From NCBI GenBank assembly GCA_050011895.1, contig JBEKIF010000017.1, positions 25,239 through 89,238 on the forward strand: a stretch of 64,000 nucleotides of DNA, read 5' to 3'. The first letter of the stretch is position 1. Every line of letters starts with the position of its first letter. This DNA is from DATBGO01 sp050011895. GTDB lineage: Bacteria > Actinomycetota > Actinomycetes > Streptosporangiales > Streptosporangiaceae. Position numbers and translations under genes: made by a program. The notes beneath the pieces are model-generated. The model was not told the DNA's origin. It made no database searches and worked only from the letters and a program-made list of their open reading frames with translations. Below, in pieces: positions 24,705 to 33,055 of this stretch.

Positions 24705-25835
24705 ATGCCAACCGATTTGCCATCCGCTGCTGAGCCGGTGCACGCTTCGCCGGCCTGCGGCGAGCTCGAGGCGATCCTGCTCGTCGGCGGCCAGGGGACG
24801 CGGCTGCGGCCGCTGACGATCACCACTCCCAAGCCGCTGCTGCCGACCGCCGGCGTCCCGTTCCTCGCTCACCAGCTGGCCAGGGCCGCGGCGAGCGGCA
24901 TCACCAGGGTCGTGCTGGCCACCTCCTACCGCGCAGCGATGTTCGCCGACTGCTTCGGTGACGGCGCGTCGTTCGGCCTGGAGATCGATTACGTCGAGGA
25001 GCCTGTCCCGCTCGGTACCGGCGGCGGAATCCGCAACGCGGCGGCCAGGCTGCGCAGCGGCCCCGCCGATCCCGTCGTGGTGCTGAACGGCGATGTGCTG
25101 TCCGGGCACGACCTGGTGACGCAGATTGACCTGCACCGCAAGACGGACGCGGCGGTGACCCTGCACCTGGTCGAGGTCCCCGACCCGGCCAGATTCGGCT
25201 GCGTGCCGACCGACTCCGACGGGCGCGTGACCGCGTTCCTCGAGAAGGCCCCCGATCCGGTGACCAACCGGATCAACGCAGGCTGCTACATCTTCAGGCG
25301 AAATGTCATCGACAGGATCCCTGAGCGTCGGGTGGTCTCGGTCGAGCGCGAGACGTTCCCGGGCCTGATCGCAGCGGGGGACCTGGTCCTTAGCTATGTC
25401 GAAACCGCGTACTTCCTGGACGTGGGAACACCCGAAGCCTTCGTTCAGGGCTCTTGTGATCTCGTCCTTGGCGAGCTGGGCTCGACGGCGCTGCCTGGCC
25501 CCAGCGGCCCTGCCCTCCTGCTACCCGGAGCCGTGGTGGAGCCAGGGGCCAAGGTCGGCGGCGGCACTGCGGTGGGAGCCAGCTGCATGGTTGCCGACGG
25601 GGCTCAGGTCGCTGGGGCGGTGCTCTTCGACGGCGCGCGCATCGGGGCCGGTGCGATGGTCAACTCCAGCGTGGTCGGCCGCGGCGCCTGCATCGGCGCG
25701 GGCGCGCAGCTTGATGGCGTGGTGATCGGCGACGGAGCCAGGATCGCGGAGGGCAACGAGCTGCGCCACGGGCTCCGGGTCTGGCCGGAAGTTGAGCTCG
25801 GCCCGACCGCAATCCGGTTCTCCACGGACACCTGA
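24705..25835 (+). CDS. manC: sugar nucleotidyltransferase, probable mannose-1-phosphate guanylyltransferase
   Basis: A 376-residue nucleotidyltransferase with signature LLVGGQGTRLRPLT (about 26-39), NGDVL (metal-binding Asp) and FLEKAPDPVTNRINAG, followed by a C-terminal left-handed beta-helix (about 260-375, hexapeptide repeats such as VVEPGAKVGGGTAVG). This matches the Rv3264c-type enzyme, which makes GDP-mannose from Man-1-P and GTP. The phosphomannomutase at 39.7 kb would supply its substrate. Glucose-1-phosphate enzymes are similar, so the sugar is inferred from gene context. Translation starts at ATG 24705. Confidence 0.85.
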   Translation: MPTDLPSAAEPVHASPACGELEAILLVGGQGTRLRPLTITTPKPLLPTAGVPFLAHQLARAAASGITRVVLATSYRAAMFADCFGDGASFGLEIDYVEEPVPLGTGGGIRNAAARLRSGPADPVVVLNGDVLSGHDLVTQIDLHRKTDAAVTLHLVEVPDPARFGCVPTDSDGRVTAFLEKAPDPVTNRINAGCYIFRRNVIDRIPERRVVSVERETFPGLIAAGDLVLSYVETAYFLDVGTPEAFVQGSCDLVLGELGSTALPGPSGPALLLPGAVVEPGAKVGGGTAVGASCMVADGAQVAGAVLFDGARIGAGAMVNSSVVGRGACIGAGAQLDGVVIGDGARIAEGNELRHGLRVWPEVELGPTAIRFSTDT

Positions 25836-25911
25836 CCGCTGACACCAGACCGGCTGACGCCAGACCGCTGACGCCAGACCGCTGACACCTGACCGCTGAC
25901 ACCTGACCGCC
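25827..25911 (+). repeat. 14-bp tandem repeat, six copies, spanning the manC stop
   Basis: Units of 14-15 bp with consensus GACRCCWGACCGCT occupy 25827-25840, 25841-25855, 25856-25869, 25870-25883, 25884-25897 and 25898-25911. The manC stop codon (25833-25835) lies in the first unit and the AGGAGG of the next gene begins 4 bp after the last. Each unit contains a possible TGA. Confidence 0.9.
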
Positions 25912-25926
25912 TCAGGAGGTGCGCCA

Positions 25927-26949
25927 GTGACCGCCGGGCTGCCCGCCGCCGATGCGGGCTCGCGGACCGTGCGGCTCGTTCGTGAGTGGCGGGCCCCGTA
26001 CCCGGTCGACGTGGCGGCGACTCTGTCCGTACACCGCCGCGGGCCGCGTGATCCTTCGTTCCGCGTCGACGCCGCGGGGGCGGTCTGGCGGACGTCGCTG
26101 GCTCCGGACGGCCCCGGCACGATCCGCGTGACAGCCGCGCCCGCGTCGCGGCAGGCAGCCAACGCGTCGCGGCAGGCAGCCAACGCGTCGCCGCAGGCAG
26201 CCAACGCCGGCCGGAGCACCGTCGTCAGCGCAACCGCCTGGGGACCTGGCGCCGCCTGGCTGCTTGATCAGCTGCCCGGCCACCTCGGCGCGGGCGACGA
26301 CCCGGGCGGCTTCGCCCCGGCCCACCCGTTCCTCCGCGAGCTGGCCAGGCGGCATCGCGGAATGCGGGTCGGGCGCTCCGGCCGGGTGCTCGAAGCGCTC
26401 GTCCCCGCGGTGCTCGAGCAGAAGGTCGTCGGCCTGGAGGCGCACCGCGCCTGGCGGCAGCTGCTGCTGCGGCACGGGCTGCCCGCTCCGGGGCCGGCCC
26501 CGGCAGGCATGCGGGTGTTCCCGCCCGCCAGGACATGGGCCCGGATCCCGTCCTGGGACTGGCACCGGGCTGGCGTGGAGGCCGTCCGCGCGCGCACGAT
26601 CGCCGCAGCCGCCCTGGCGGCCGGACGGCTTGAGGAGATCGCTGACCTGGCGGCCGAGGACGCCGATCGCAGGCTACGGGCGCTGCCTGGCATCGGGCCC
26701 TGGACCTCAGCCGAGGTCAGGCAGCGGGCTTGCGGCGACGCGGACGCGGTGACGGTCGGCGACTATAACCTGCCCGCGATGGTCGGCTGGGCGCTTGCCG
26801 GGCGGATCGTGGACGATGCCGGGATGCTGGAGTTGCTCGCCCCGTACGCCGGCCACCGGCACCGGGCGGCGAGACTGATCGAGCTGGGCGGCGCCCGCCC
26901 CCCGTGCCGCGGCCCCAGGCTCGCCGCGCGCGACTACCGCGCGTTCTAG
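25927..26949 (+). CDS. AlkA-like DNA-3-methyladenine glycosylase (HhH-GPD)
   Basis: A 340-residue HhH-GPD base-excision glycosylase that removes alkylated bases. Seen: an N-terminal beta domain, the helix-hairpin-helix LRALPGIGPWTSAEV (about 258-272) and the catalytic Asp in VTVGDYNLPAMVGWAL. The linker carries three copies of a 7-residue unit ASxQAAN (26143-26205) that related proteins are not expected to share. GTG 25927 follows AGGAGG. The function fits the alkylation and cross-link repair genes elsewhere in the window (YcaQ-like and alkyltransferase-like), though there is no shared operon. Confidence 0.88.
   Translation: MTAGLPAADAGSRTVRLVREWRAPYPVDVAATLSVHRRGPRDPSFRVDAAGAVWRTSLAPDGPGTIRVTAAPASRQAANASRQAANASPQAANAGRSTVVSATAWGPGAAWLLDQLPGHLGAGDDPGGFAPAHPFLRELARRHRGMRVGRSGRVLEALVPAVLEQKVVGLEAHRAWRQLLLRHGLPAPGPAPAGMRVFPPARTWARIPSWDWHRAGVEAVRARTIAAAALAAGRLEEIADLAAEDADRRLRALPGIGPWTSAEVRQRACGDADAVTVGDYNLPAMVGWALAGRIVDDAGMLELLAPYAGHRHRAARLIELGGARPPCRGPRLAARDYRAF
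26143..26205 (+). repeat. 21-bp in-frame tandem repeat, three copies
   Basis: Three 21-bp units (26143-26163, 26164-26184, 26185-26205) with consensus GCGTCGCGGCAGGCAGCCAA followed by C encode ASRQAAN twice and ASPQAAN once, in a disordered linker of the AlkA-like protein. Confidence 0.9.
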
Positions 26950-27014
26950 CCAGCCAGGACTGGGTGCCGGAGACCGGCGGCCGGGCGCCGGCGGCCGGAC
27001 CCTACGCTGGATCT

Positions 27015-29690
27015 ATGAGCGCCGATGCGGCCAGCCGCAGCCCCAGCCCGCAGGACCCGCAGCTTGCGCGCCCCCCGCAGCCCGCGACGGCAGCCGGGCC
27101 GAGGCCGTCCGATAGCGCGCTGCGCCGGTCGCTCGCCCGCGCGCGCGATGGCAAGGCACTCGACCAGGCCGAGGCGGCCACCCTGCTGCACGCCCGCGGC
27201 GAGCAGCTGACCCAGCTGCTCGGCTATGCGTCCAGGACCAGGGACGCGGGCCTGGAGGCAGCCGGGCGGCCTGGCGTCATCACCTACTCGCGCAAGGTCT
27301 TCATCCCGCTGACCCGGCTGTGCAGGGACCGCTGCGGCTACTGCACGTTCGCCACCGTGCCGGGCCGGCTGCCCAGTCCGTACCTGTCCCCGGACGAGGT
27401 CATCGAGATCGCGGCCGCCGGTGCCGCGGTCGGCTGCAAGGAGGCCCTGTTCACGCTCGGCGACCGGCCCGAGGACCGCTGGCACGCCGCACGCGAGTGG
27501 CTCGACGCGCACGGGTATGACGACACGCTGTCCTACGTCAGGGCGATGGCGATCCGGGTTCTCGAGGAGACCGGCCTGCTGCCGCATCTCAACCCGGGCG
27601 TCCTGCGCTGGCAGGATTTCCAGCGGCTCAAGCCCGTCGCGCCGTCGATGGGGATGATGCTGGAGACCACGGCGGAGCGCCTGTTCACCGACAAGGGCGC
27701 GGCGCATTTCGGCAGCCCGGACAAGGACCCGAAGGTCCGGCTGCGGGTGCTGGAGGATGCCGGCCGCAGCAACGTGCCGTTCACCACCGGGATCCTGATC
27801 GGGATCGGGGAGACGCTGGCGGAGCGGACCGATTCGATCTTCGCGATCCGGCAGGTAGCCCGCGAGTACCGCGGCATCCAGGAAGTCATCGTGCAGAACT
27901 TCCGCGCCAAGCCGGATACCAAGATGCGCGGCGGGCCCGACGCGGAGCTTGACGACCTGGCCGCCACCATCGCGGTCGCCCGGCTGGTGCTCGGCCCGAC
28001 GGCGCGGATCCAGGCGCCGCCCAACCTGATCGGCGACCAGTACGGGCTTATCCTGGCCGCCGGCATCGATGACTGGGGCGGCGTCTCGCCGCTGACCCCC
28101 GACCACGTGAACCCGGAACGCCCCTGGCCGCAGATCGACGACCTGGCGCGGCGCACCGCCGCGGCCGGCTTCGAGCTGCGCGAGCGGCTCACCGCCTACC
28201 CTGGCTACCTGCGCGAGCCGTGGCTGGACCCGAGGCTCGCTGGGCACGTCGCCGCGCTGGCCGACCCGGCAACCGGGCTGGCCCGTGACGGGGCGATGCC
28301 GCGCGGCCTGCCGTGGCAGGAACCCGACGGCGGCTGGGGCGAGGCCGCGGGCCGGACCGACCTGCACGTGACGATCGACACCACCGGCCGGACCAGCGAC
28401 CGCAGGGACGACTTCGCCGAGGTGTACGGGGACTGGACCGAGATAGGGGCCAGGATCGAGCCGGCGGCCCGCCGGTCCGCACAGCCCGCCAGCGCGCCGC
28501 AGCGGCTGCGCGCAGAGGTGCTCGCGGCGCTCCGCCGGGCCGAGCGTGACCCGGCGGGTCTCACCGACGCGCAGGCGCTCGCGCTCCTCGACGCGGACGG
28601 CCCGGAGCTTGAGGCGCTCGCCGGGCTGGCCAACTCACTGCGCATCCAGGCGGTCGGCGACGACGTCAGCTACGTCGTCAACCGCAACATCAACTTCACC
28701 AACGTCTGCTACACCGGCTGCAGGTTCTGCGCGTTCGCACAGCGCCGCACCGATGCCGACGCCTACACGCTCTCCCTCGAGCAGGTCGGCGACCGCGCCG
28801 TGGAAGCGTGGGGGGCAGGCGCCACCGAGGTCTGCATGCAGGGCGGGATCCACCCGGATCTGCCCGGCACCGCGTACTTCGAGATCGCGGCCGAGGTCAA
28901 GCGCCGGTGCCCGGACATGCACGTACACGCGTTCTCGCCGATGGAGGTCGCCAACGGCGCATCGCGCACCGGCCTGCCGGTCCGCGAGTGGCTGGTCAGG
29001 GCCCGCGAAGCAGGCGTCGGCTCGCTGCCGGGCACCGCCGCCGAGATCCTGGACGACGAGGTCCGCTGGGTGCTCACCAAGGGCAAGCTGCCCGCTGCCG
29101 CGTGGATCGAGGTGATCACGACGGCACATGAGCTCGGCATCCCGACCAGCGCGACAATGATGTACGGGCACGTCGACACGCCGGCCCACTGGGTCGGCCA
29201 CCTGCGGGTCATCCGCGGCATCCAGGAGCGCACCGGCGGCTTCACCGAGTTCGTGCTGCTCCCGTTCGTGCACGCGAGCTCGCCGATCTACCTGGCCGGT
29301 CTGGCTCGCCCCGGCCCGACCCGCCGGGAGAACCGCGCCGTGCACGCCGTGTCCAGGCTGCTGCTGCACGGCGCGATCAGCTCCGTCCAGTGTTCCTGGG
29401 TCAAGCTCGGCGAGGATCTCTGCCGCGATGTGCTGGCCGGCGGCGTCAACGACCTGGGCGGCACCCTGATGGAGGAAACCATCTCCAGGATGGCCGGCTC
29501 GCAGAACGGTTCCTATAAGACGATCAGCGAGCTTGCCGCGATGGTGGCCCCGACCGGGAGGCCGATGCGGCAGCGGACGACGACCTACGGAAGACCAACG
29601 ACTGAACGGCTCGCCGCGGCCAGTGCCAGCGACGGGGTCTGCGCCGCCGTGCGCGGGCCATCGGCCTCGCTCCCGCTGGTCCAGGCGTAG
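27015..29690 (+). CDS. fbiC: FbiC, 7,8-didemethyl-8-hydroxy-5-deazariboflavin synthase (CofG-CofH fusion)
   Basis: FbiC (891 residues) makes the F420 chromophore Fo from tyrosine and 5-amino-6-ribitylaminouracil. It contains two radical-SAM modules: the CofG half with CRDRCGYC (Cys103, 107, 110) and the CofH half with CYTGCRFC (Cys565, 569, 572), joined by an Ala/Arg-rich linker near 480-520. ATG 27015 gives the expected length; upstream frames read into the glycosylase gene. Both CX3CX2C clusters are intact. The C-terminal 50 residues after PMRQRTTTYGR are variable. The fbiA-fbiB genes lie 0.4 kb away in the opposite direction. Confidence 0.97.
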   Translation: MSADAASRSPSPQDPQLARPPQPATAAGPRPSDSALRRSLARARDGKALDQAEAATLLHARGEQLTQLLGYASRTRDAGLEAAGRPGVITYSRKVFIPLTRLCRDRCGYCTFATVPGRLPSPYLSPDEVIEIAAAGAAVGCKEALFTLGDRPEDRWHAAREWLDAHGYDDTLSYVRAMAIRVLEETGLLPHLNPGVLRWQDFQRLKPVAPSMGMMLETTAERLFTDKGAAHFGSPDKDPKVRLRVLEDAGRSNVPFTTGILIGIGETLAERTDSIFAIRQVAREYRGIQEVIVQNFRAKPDTKMRGGPDAELDDLAATIAVARLVLGPTARIQAPPNLIGDQYGLILAAGIDDWGGVSPLTPDHVNPERPWPQIDDLARRTAAAGFELRERLTAYPGYLREPWLDPRLAGHVAALADPATGLARDGAMPRGLPWQEPDGGWGEAAGRTDLHVTIDTTGRTSDRRDDFAEVYGDWTEIGARIEPAARRSAQPASAPQRLRAEVLAALRRAERDPAGLTDAQALALLDADGPELEALAGLANSLRIQAVGDDVSYVVNRNINFTNVCYTGCRFCAFAQRRTDADAYTLSLEQVGDRAVEAWGAGATEVCMQGGIHPDLPGTAYFEIAAEVKRRCPDMHVHAFSPMEVANGASRTGLPVREWLVRAREAGVGSLPGTAAEILDDEVRWVLTKGKLPAAAWIEVITTAHELGIPTSATMMYGHVDTPAHWVGHLRVIRGIQERTGGFTEFVLLPFVHASSPIYLAGLARPGPTRRENRAVHAVSRLLLHGAISSVQCSWVKLGEDLCRDVLAGGVNDLGGTLMEETISRMAGSQNGSYKTISELAAMVAPTGRPMRQRTTTYGRPTTERLAAASASDGVCAAVRGPSASLPLVQA

Positions 29691-29698
29691 CGACGCTG

Positions 29699-29940
29699 GT
29701 CCCGCCCGGCGTCCGTTCGGGCTGGCCCGGGCGCGGCGGCGCGGTCCCGCCCCGGCGTCCGCTTCCGACCGGCTTGGCCCCGGGCGCGGCGGCGCGGTCC
29801 CGCCCCGGCGTCCGCTTCCGACCGGCTTGGCCCCGGGCGCGGCGGCGCGGTCCCCCCCGGCGTCCGCTTCCGACCGGCTTGGCCCCGGCGCGGCGGCCCG
29901 GTCCCGCCCCGGCGTCCGCTACAGACCGGCTTGTGCGGTC
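29699..29940. repeat. five tandem 53-bp GC-rich repeats after fbiC
   Basis: Units begin at 29699 (45 bp, diverged), 29744 (53 bp), 29797 (53 bp), 29850 (51 bp, with one C-run variant) and 29901 (partial, to about 29940). The consensus opens GTCCCGCCCCGGCGTCCGCT and closes GGGCGCGGCGGCGCG. Copies 29744 and 29797 are identical. The array starts 9 bp after the fbiC stop. No reading frame with a plausible start covers it; it may act in transcript ending. Confidence 0.9.
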
Positions 29941-30018
29941 CAAATTTCACTTGTACCGGATTTTGTGGGAATATATTGGACATAAGGGTCGCAGAATCAC
30001 TCATAATCCGGTACAAGT
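29938..30018. repeat. AT-rich 81-bp segment with a perfect 14-bp inverted repeat
   Basis: ACTTGTACCGGATT (29949-29962) is exactly mirrored by AATCCGGTACAAGT (30005-30018) across a 42-bp centre that includes GGGAATATATTGG. A second pair, GTCCAA (29938-29943) and TTGGAC (29976-29981), interlocks with it. The segment is strikingly AT-rich for this genome. The rest of the gap to 30093 holds nothing else I recognise. It could be a short non-autonomous transposon remnant, a recombination site or a regulator site; I see no target duplication. Confidence 0.8.
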
Positions 30019-30093
30019 ACCTCATCGGCCCACTGGCGGACCCTGGTCGGCGCGGTGGGCGGCGACCGGTTGCTGTCACGCTGATCGCTGCTG

Positions 30094-31374
30094 TCACATA
30101 GTCATCAGAAATCTCTCTGGAACCCTGGGCGGCCTGGGCGGGGGAGCGCTGGCCGGGTGGCCGACGCCTATCGCGCCCATCGGCTCCCAGCCTGATGGCA
30201 GTCCCAGCGACTGAGCGGCGACCTGCTTGCAGAACAGCGCGCTCGACACCCAGCAGGACCCGAGACCCTCCACAGCGAGCGCGACGAGCAGGTTCTGCAC
30301 GGCGGCACCCATCGCAACGACGAACATTGTCCGCTCGGCCGCCGCGCGCCGCTGGTCGGGGTAGGGGTGCGCCGCGTCGCTCGTGAGACAGGGGACGATG
30401 ATAAGCGGCGCCCGGCGCAGCGGCTCGCCGCGCCGCACCCGGCGGGCGATCTGTTCCTGGCTGAACCCGTCGCCGCGCAGGTCGGCAGTCCACGCCGCGA
30501 GCATGTCGTCAAGCAGTGCCATCCTGGCCCGCTCCGACTCCACGATCGCGAACCGCCACGGCTCGCTGTGGTGCGGCGCGGGCGCCGTGACGGCGGCCGC
30601 GATCGCGCGGTGGACGGCTTCCGGGCTGACCGGGTCGGCCGTGAACTCGCGGACGGTGCGCCGCTCGGCGAGCACATCAGCGGCGCCAAGCCGGAACATG
30701 TCCTCGGCGGCGGGCCGGATCAAGGCGGCGGCACCCGGCCCGTCCGCCGCTGTCACCAGCTCGGACAGGCCGCGCACGATGGCGACAGGCAGCTGCATCG
30801 TCTTGCCCTTGACCAGGTCAGCGGCGCCCGCGATCTCGTCGGCCACCGCCGCGACAGTTACCTCAAGCGGGTTGCCGAAGGTGTCGGCCTGGCCCCGGTG
30901 ATCGCGCAACGGCGCAATCCCGGCCGTCCCGATGGCGGTGTCGGTCTGGCCGACTCGCCATGGCCGGCCCATGGTGTCGGTGATGATGACCCCGACCGTG
31001 ACACCGCGCAGGTCGCCCAGGGCCTTCCGCAGCCGCCTGGCCGAACCGTCCGGGTCGTCGGGTAGCAGCACCACGGTGCCCGCGGCGGTGTTGGATGCGT
31101 CCACGCCGGCGGCGGCCAGTACCAGGCCGTGCCTGGTCACCGCGATCGTGGTGGCGCCCCGGCGGGCTACCACGCGAACCGTCTCGGAGTCGATCGCGCT
31201 GTCCCGGTCAGCACGCACTACCTTGCCCTCGGCCTTACTGATGATCTTGGAGGTGACTATGACGAGGTCGCCGTCGCGCAGGTCGGCTACGGCGTCCGAG
31301 ATGAGCGCGGCGAGATCGGCACCTGTCTCGATTTCGGGCAGTCCGGCGATCCCCGTGACAGTCAGATGGCTCAC
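30094..31374 (-). CDS. fbiB: FbiB, coenzyme F420:gamma-glutamyl ligase with C-terminal nitroreductase domain
   Basis: A 426-residue two-domain FbiB. The N-terminal CofE domain (about 1-230) adds glutamates to F420-0, with motifs IVTSKIISKAEGK, VGVIITDTMGRPWR and DEIAGAADLVKGK. The C-terminal FMN nitroreductase-like domain (about 240-426, ERRTVREFTADPVSP, PHHSEPWRF) reduces dehydro-F420-0 in mycobacteria. The start ATG overlaps the fbiA stop by 4 bp, so the two are translationally coupled, as in mycobacteria. A 31-residue proline-rich tail follows GVGHP. Confidence 0.96.
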   Translation of the reverse strand: MSHLTVTGIAGLPEIETGADLAALISDAVADLRDGDLVIVTSKIISKAEGKVVRADRDSAIDSETVRVVARRGATTIAVTRHGLVLAAAGVDASNTAAGTVVLLPDDPDGSARRLRKALGDLRGVTVGVIITDTMGRPWRVGQTDTAIGTAGIAPLRDHRGQADTFGNPLEVTVAAVADEIAGAADLVKGKTMQLPVAIVRGLSELVTAADGPGAAALIRPAAEDMFRLGAADVLAERRTVREFTADPVSPEAVHRAIAAAVTAPAPHHSEPWRFAIVESERARMALLDDMLAAWTADLRGDGFSQEQIARRVRRGEPLRRAPLIIVPCLTSDAAHPYPDQRRAAAERTMFVVAMGAAVQNLLVALAVEGLGSCWVSSALFCKQVAAQSLGLPSGWEPMGAIGVGHPASAPPPRPPRVPERFLMTM

Positions 31375-32321
31375 TGGCTGAGCTCCTCGGCGAGGGCAAG
31401 TGCCGCGCGGGCGATCTCAGCGGACGCTTGCAGATCGGTCATGTAGAGCGGGATCGGCCGGACCGTGATCCCGGCGAGCCCGGGGGCGCCGACGGCGTCA
31501 GCGTCCTTCTCGTCGACTAGCCAGCCATCGAGCAGCCCGGGCCCGTAATGGGCCCCGACGGCGGCGGCGGTGGTCTGGACGCCGATGGACGCCAGGCACG
31601 CGTCGGCCATGCCGCGCACCGGCGCACCGCCGATGATCGGCGAGATGCCGACCACGGTCTTCGCGCGGACGGCCGCGGCTATCCCGGGAACCGACAGGAT
31701 GATTCCGACGCTGACCACCGGGTTGGACGGGGGCAGCACGACGTAGTCGGCGGCCGTGATGGCTTCGAGCACGCCTGGCGCCGGACTCGCGCCCTCCGCT
31801 CCGGCGGCGATGAACTGCCTGGCCGGGACCTTGGCGTGCATCCGGACCCACCACTCCTGGAAATGCACGGTTCGAGTGCGGTGATCGTCGTCGATCACGA
31901 CGTGAGTCTCGATCTTGTCGTCGGACATCGGCAGCAGGGTGACGCCCGGGCGCCAGCGCTGGCACAGGGTGCGGGTCGCTGCAGACAGCGGGAGCCCGGC
32001 GGCCAGCATGCTGGTACGGGCAATGTGGGTGGCGAAGTCGCGGTCGCCGAGGGTGAACCAGTCCGGCTCGCAGCCGTAGGCGGTGAGCTCGCGGAGCACG
32101 GTGAACGTCTCCTCGTCCCGTCCCCAGCCCTGCTGCTCGCTGATCCCGCCGCCCAGGGTGTACATGACGGTATCCAGGTCCGGGCTGACGTGCAGGCCGA
32201 ACAGGCTGATGTCGTCGCCGGTGTTGCCGATGACCGTGATCTCGGCGCCGGGCGCGGCGGCCTTCAGCCCGCGCAGAAACCGGGCACCGCCGACGCCGCC
32301 TGCGAGAACGGTGATGCGCAT
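31371..32321 (-). CDS. fbiA: FbiA, phosphoenolpyruvyl transferase (2-phospho-L-lactate transferase, CofD family)
   Basis: A 316-residue CofD-family enzyme that joins the phosphoenolpyruvyl (or phospholactyl) group to Fo. Seen: the N-terminal Gly-rich VLAGGVGGARFLRGL, GNTGDDISLFGLHVSPDLDT and PPSNPVVSVG. It is the first gene of the fbiA-fbiB pair and starts divergently from whiB2, 247 bp away. ATG 32321. With fbiC it provides three of the F420 assembly steps in one locus; fbiD is not seen in the window. Confidence 0.96.
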   Translation of the reverse strand: MRITVLAGGVGGARFLRGLKAAAPGAEITVIGNTGDDISLFGLHVSPDLDTVMYTLGGGISEQQGWGRDEETFTVLRELTAYGCEPDWFTLGDRDFATHIARTSMLAAGLPLSAATRTLCQRWRPGVTLLPMSDDKIETHVVIDDDHRTRTVHFQEWWVRMHAKVPARQFIAAGAEGASPAPGVLEAITAADYVVLPPSNPVVSVGIILSVPGIAAAVRAKTVVGISPIIGGAPVRGMADACLASIGVQTTAAAVGAHYGPGLLDGWLVDEKDADAVGAPGLAGITVRPIPLYMTDLQASAEIARAALALAEELSQ

Positions 32322-32460
32322 GGCCGCAGTCTTGCAGGCTGACTCCGGCCTGGCAGCATCGGTGCCGCCAGCAGGCCCGGGGGTGCTGTGATCCCAGGAA
32401 AATCACGCTGGACTTTCCCGTCATCAGGGGCATCAGGTTGGCCATTATCACGTATCACTC

Positions 32461-32490
32461 TTGACTCAGCGCAAGACACGCGGCTGTAAT
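32461..32490 (+). promoter_or_regulatory. candidate sigma-70-type promoter for whiB2
   Basis: TTGACT (32461-32466) and TGTAAT (32485-32490) are 18 bp apart, about 80 bp before the whiB2 GTG. The surrounding stretch is AT-rich against a GC-rich background. The fbiA-whiB2 gap is divergent, so a promoter in each direction is expected here. Confidence 0.45.
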
Positions 32491-32568
32491 TTCAGCTATG
32501 TAATTCTCGCTGCCTTGCCCAGCCGGGCGGCGAGTTGACGGGGTTGTCGGAGGGGATGGAGGTGTGCT

Positions 32569-32850
32569 GTGGCTGACGTCATCGTCTCGCTGGTGCACGA
32601 CGGGGTTGGTATCGGCGTTGATGATGCCGGGAACCTCGGCTGGCAGGATCGCGCCCTGTGCGCGCAGACCGATCCAGAGGCCTTCTTCCCTGAGAAGGGG
32701 GGCTCGACCAGGGAGGCCAAGAGGGTATGCCGCGGCTGCGAGGTCAGGGCGGAGTGTCTGGAGTACGCGCTGGAGCATGACGAGCGCTTCGGGATCTGGG
32801 GCGGGCTATCTGAACGCGAGCGCAGGCGGCTGAAGCGCCAGGCCGTATAG
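32569..32850 (+). CDS. whiB2: WhiB2/WhmD-type sporulation and division regulator
   Basis: A 93-residue Wbl protein with iron-sulfur cysteines Cys31, 54, 57 and 63, GIWGG (75-79) and a basic C-terminus RERRRLKR. The C-terminal tail and its place between fbiA and the glycosyltransferase fit WhiB2 of M. tuberculosis (Rv3260c) and WhiB of Streptomyces, which act with WhiA in septation. No AT-hook is present, which separates it from the WhiB7 at 12 kb. GTG 32569 has GGAGG upstream. Confidence 0.92.
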   Translation: MADVIVSLVHDGVGIGVDDAGNLGWQDRALCAQTDPEAFFPEKGGSTREAKRVCRGCEVRAECLEYALEHDERFGIWGGLSERERRRLKRQAV

Positions 32851-33055
32851 CCGTGTCGTGAGGCGGTGACCTGGGCAGACGGATCCGGGTCGGCGCAAGC
32901 GCCGTCGTGGCGGGGGAGCGCGAAGGCCGGCGACTGGCCGCCTTAGTGCTCCTGGTTCGCGTATTGTTCACCGCGTGCCCTCGCCCCCGAAGACCGGTGC
33001 GCACGTAGCAGCGCCAGACCTGCAGGTAGCCCTCTGAGCAGCATGCGGATCCCAG

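Noticed and set aside
29699..29940. CRISPR array
   Set aside because: Adjacent repeat units have no spacers between them and no cas genes are near; they are tandem repeats.
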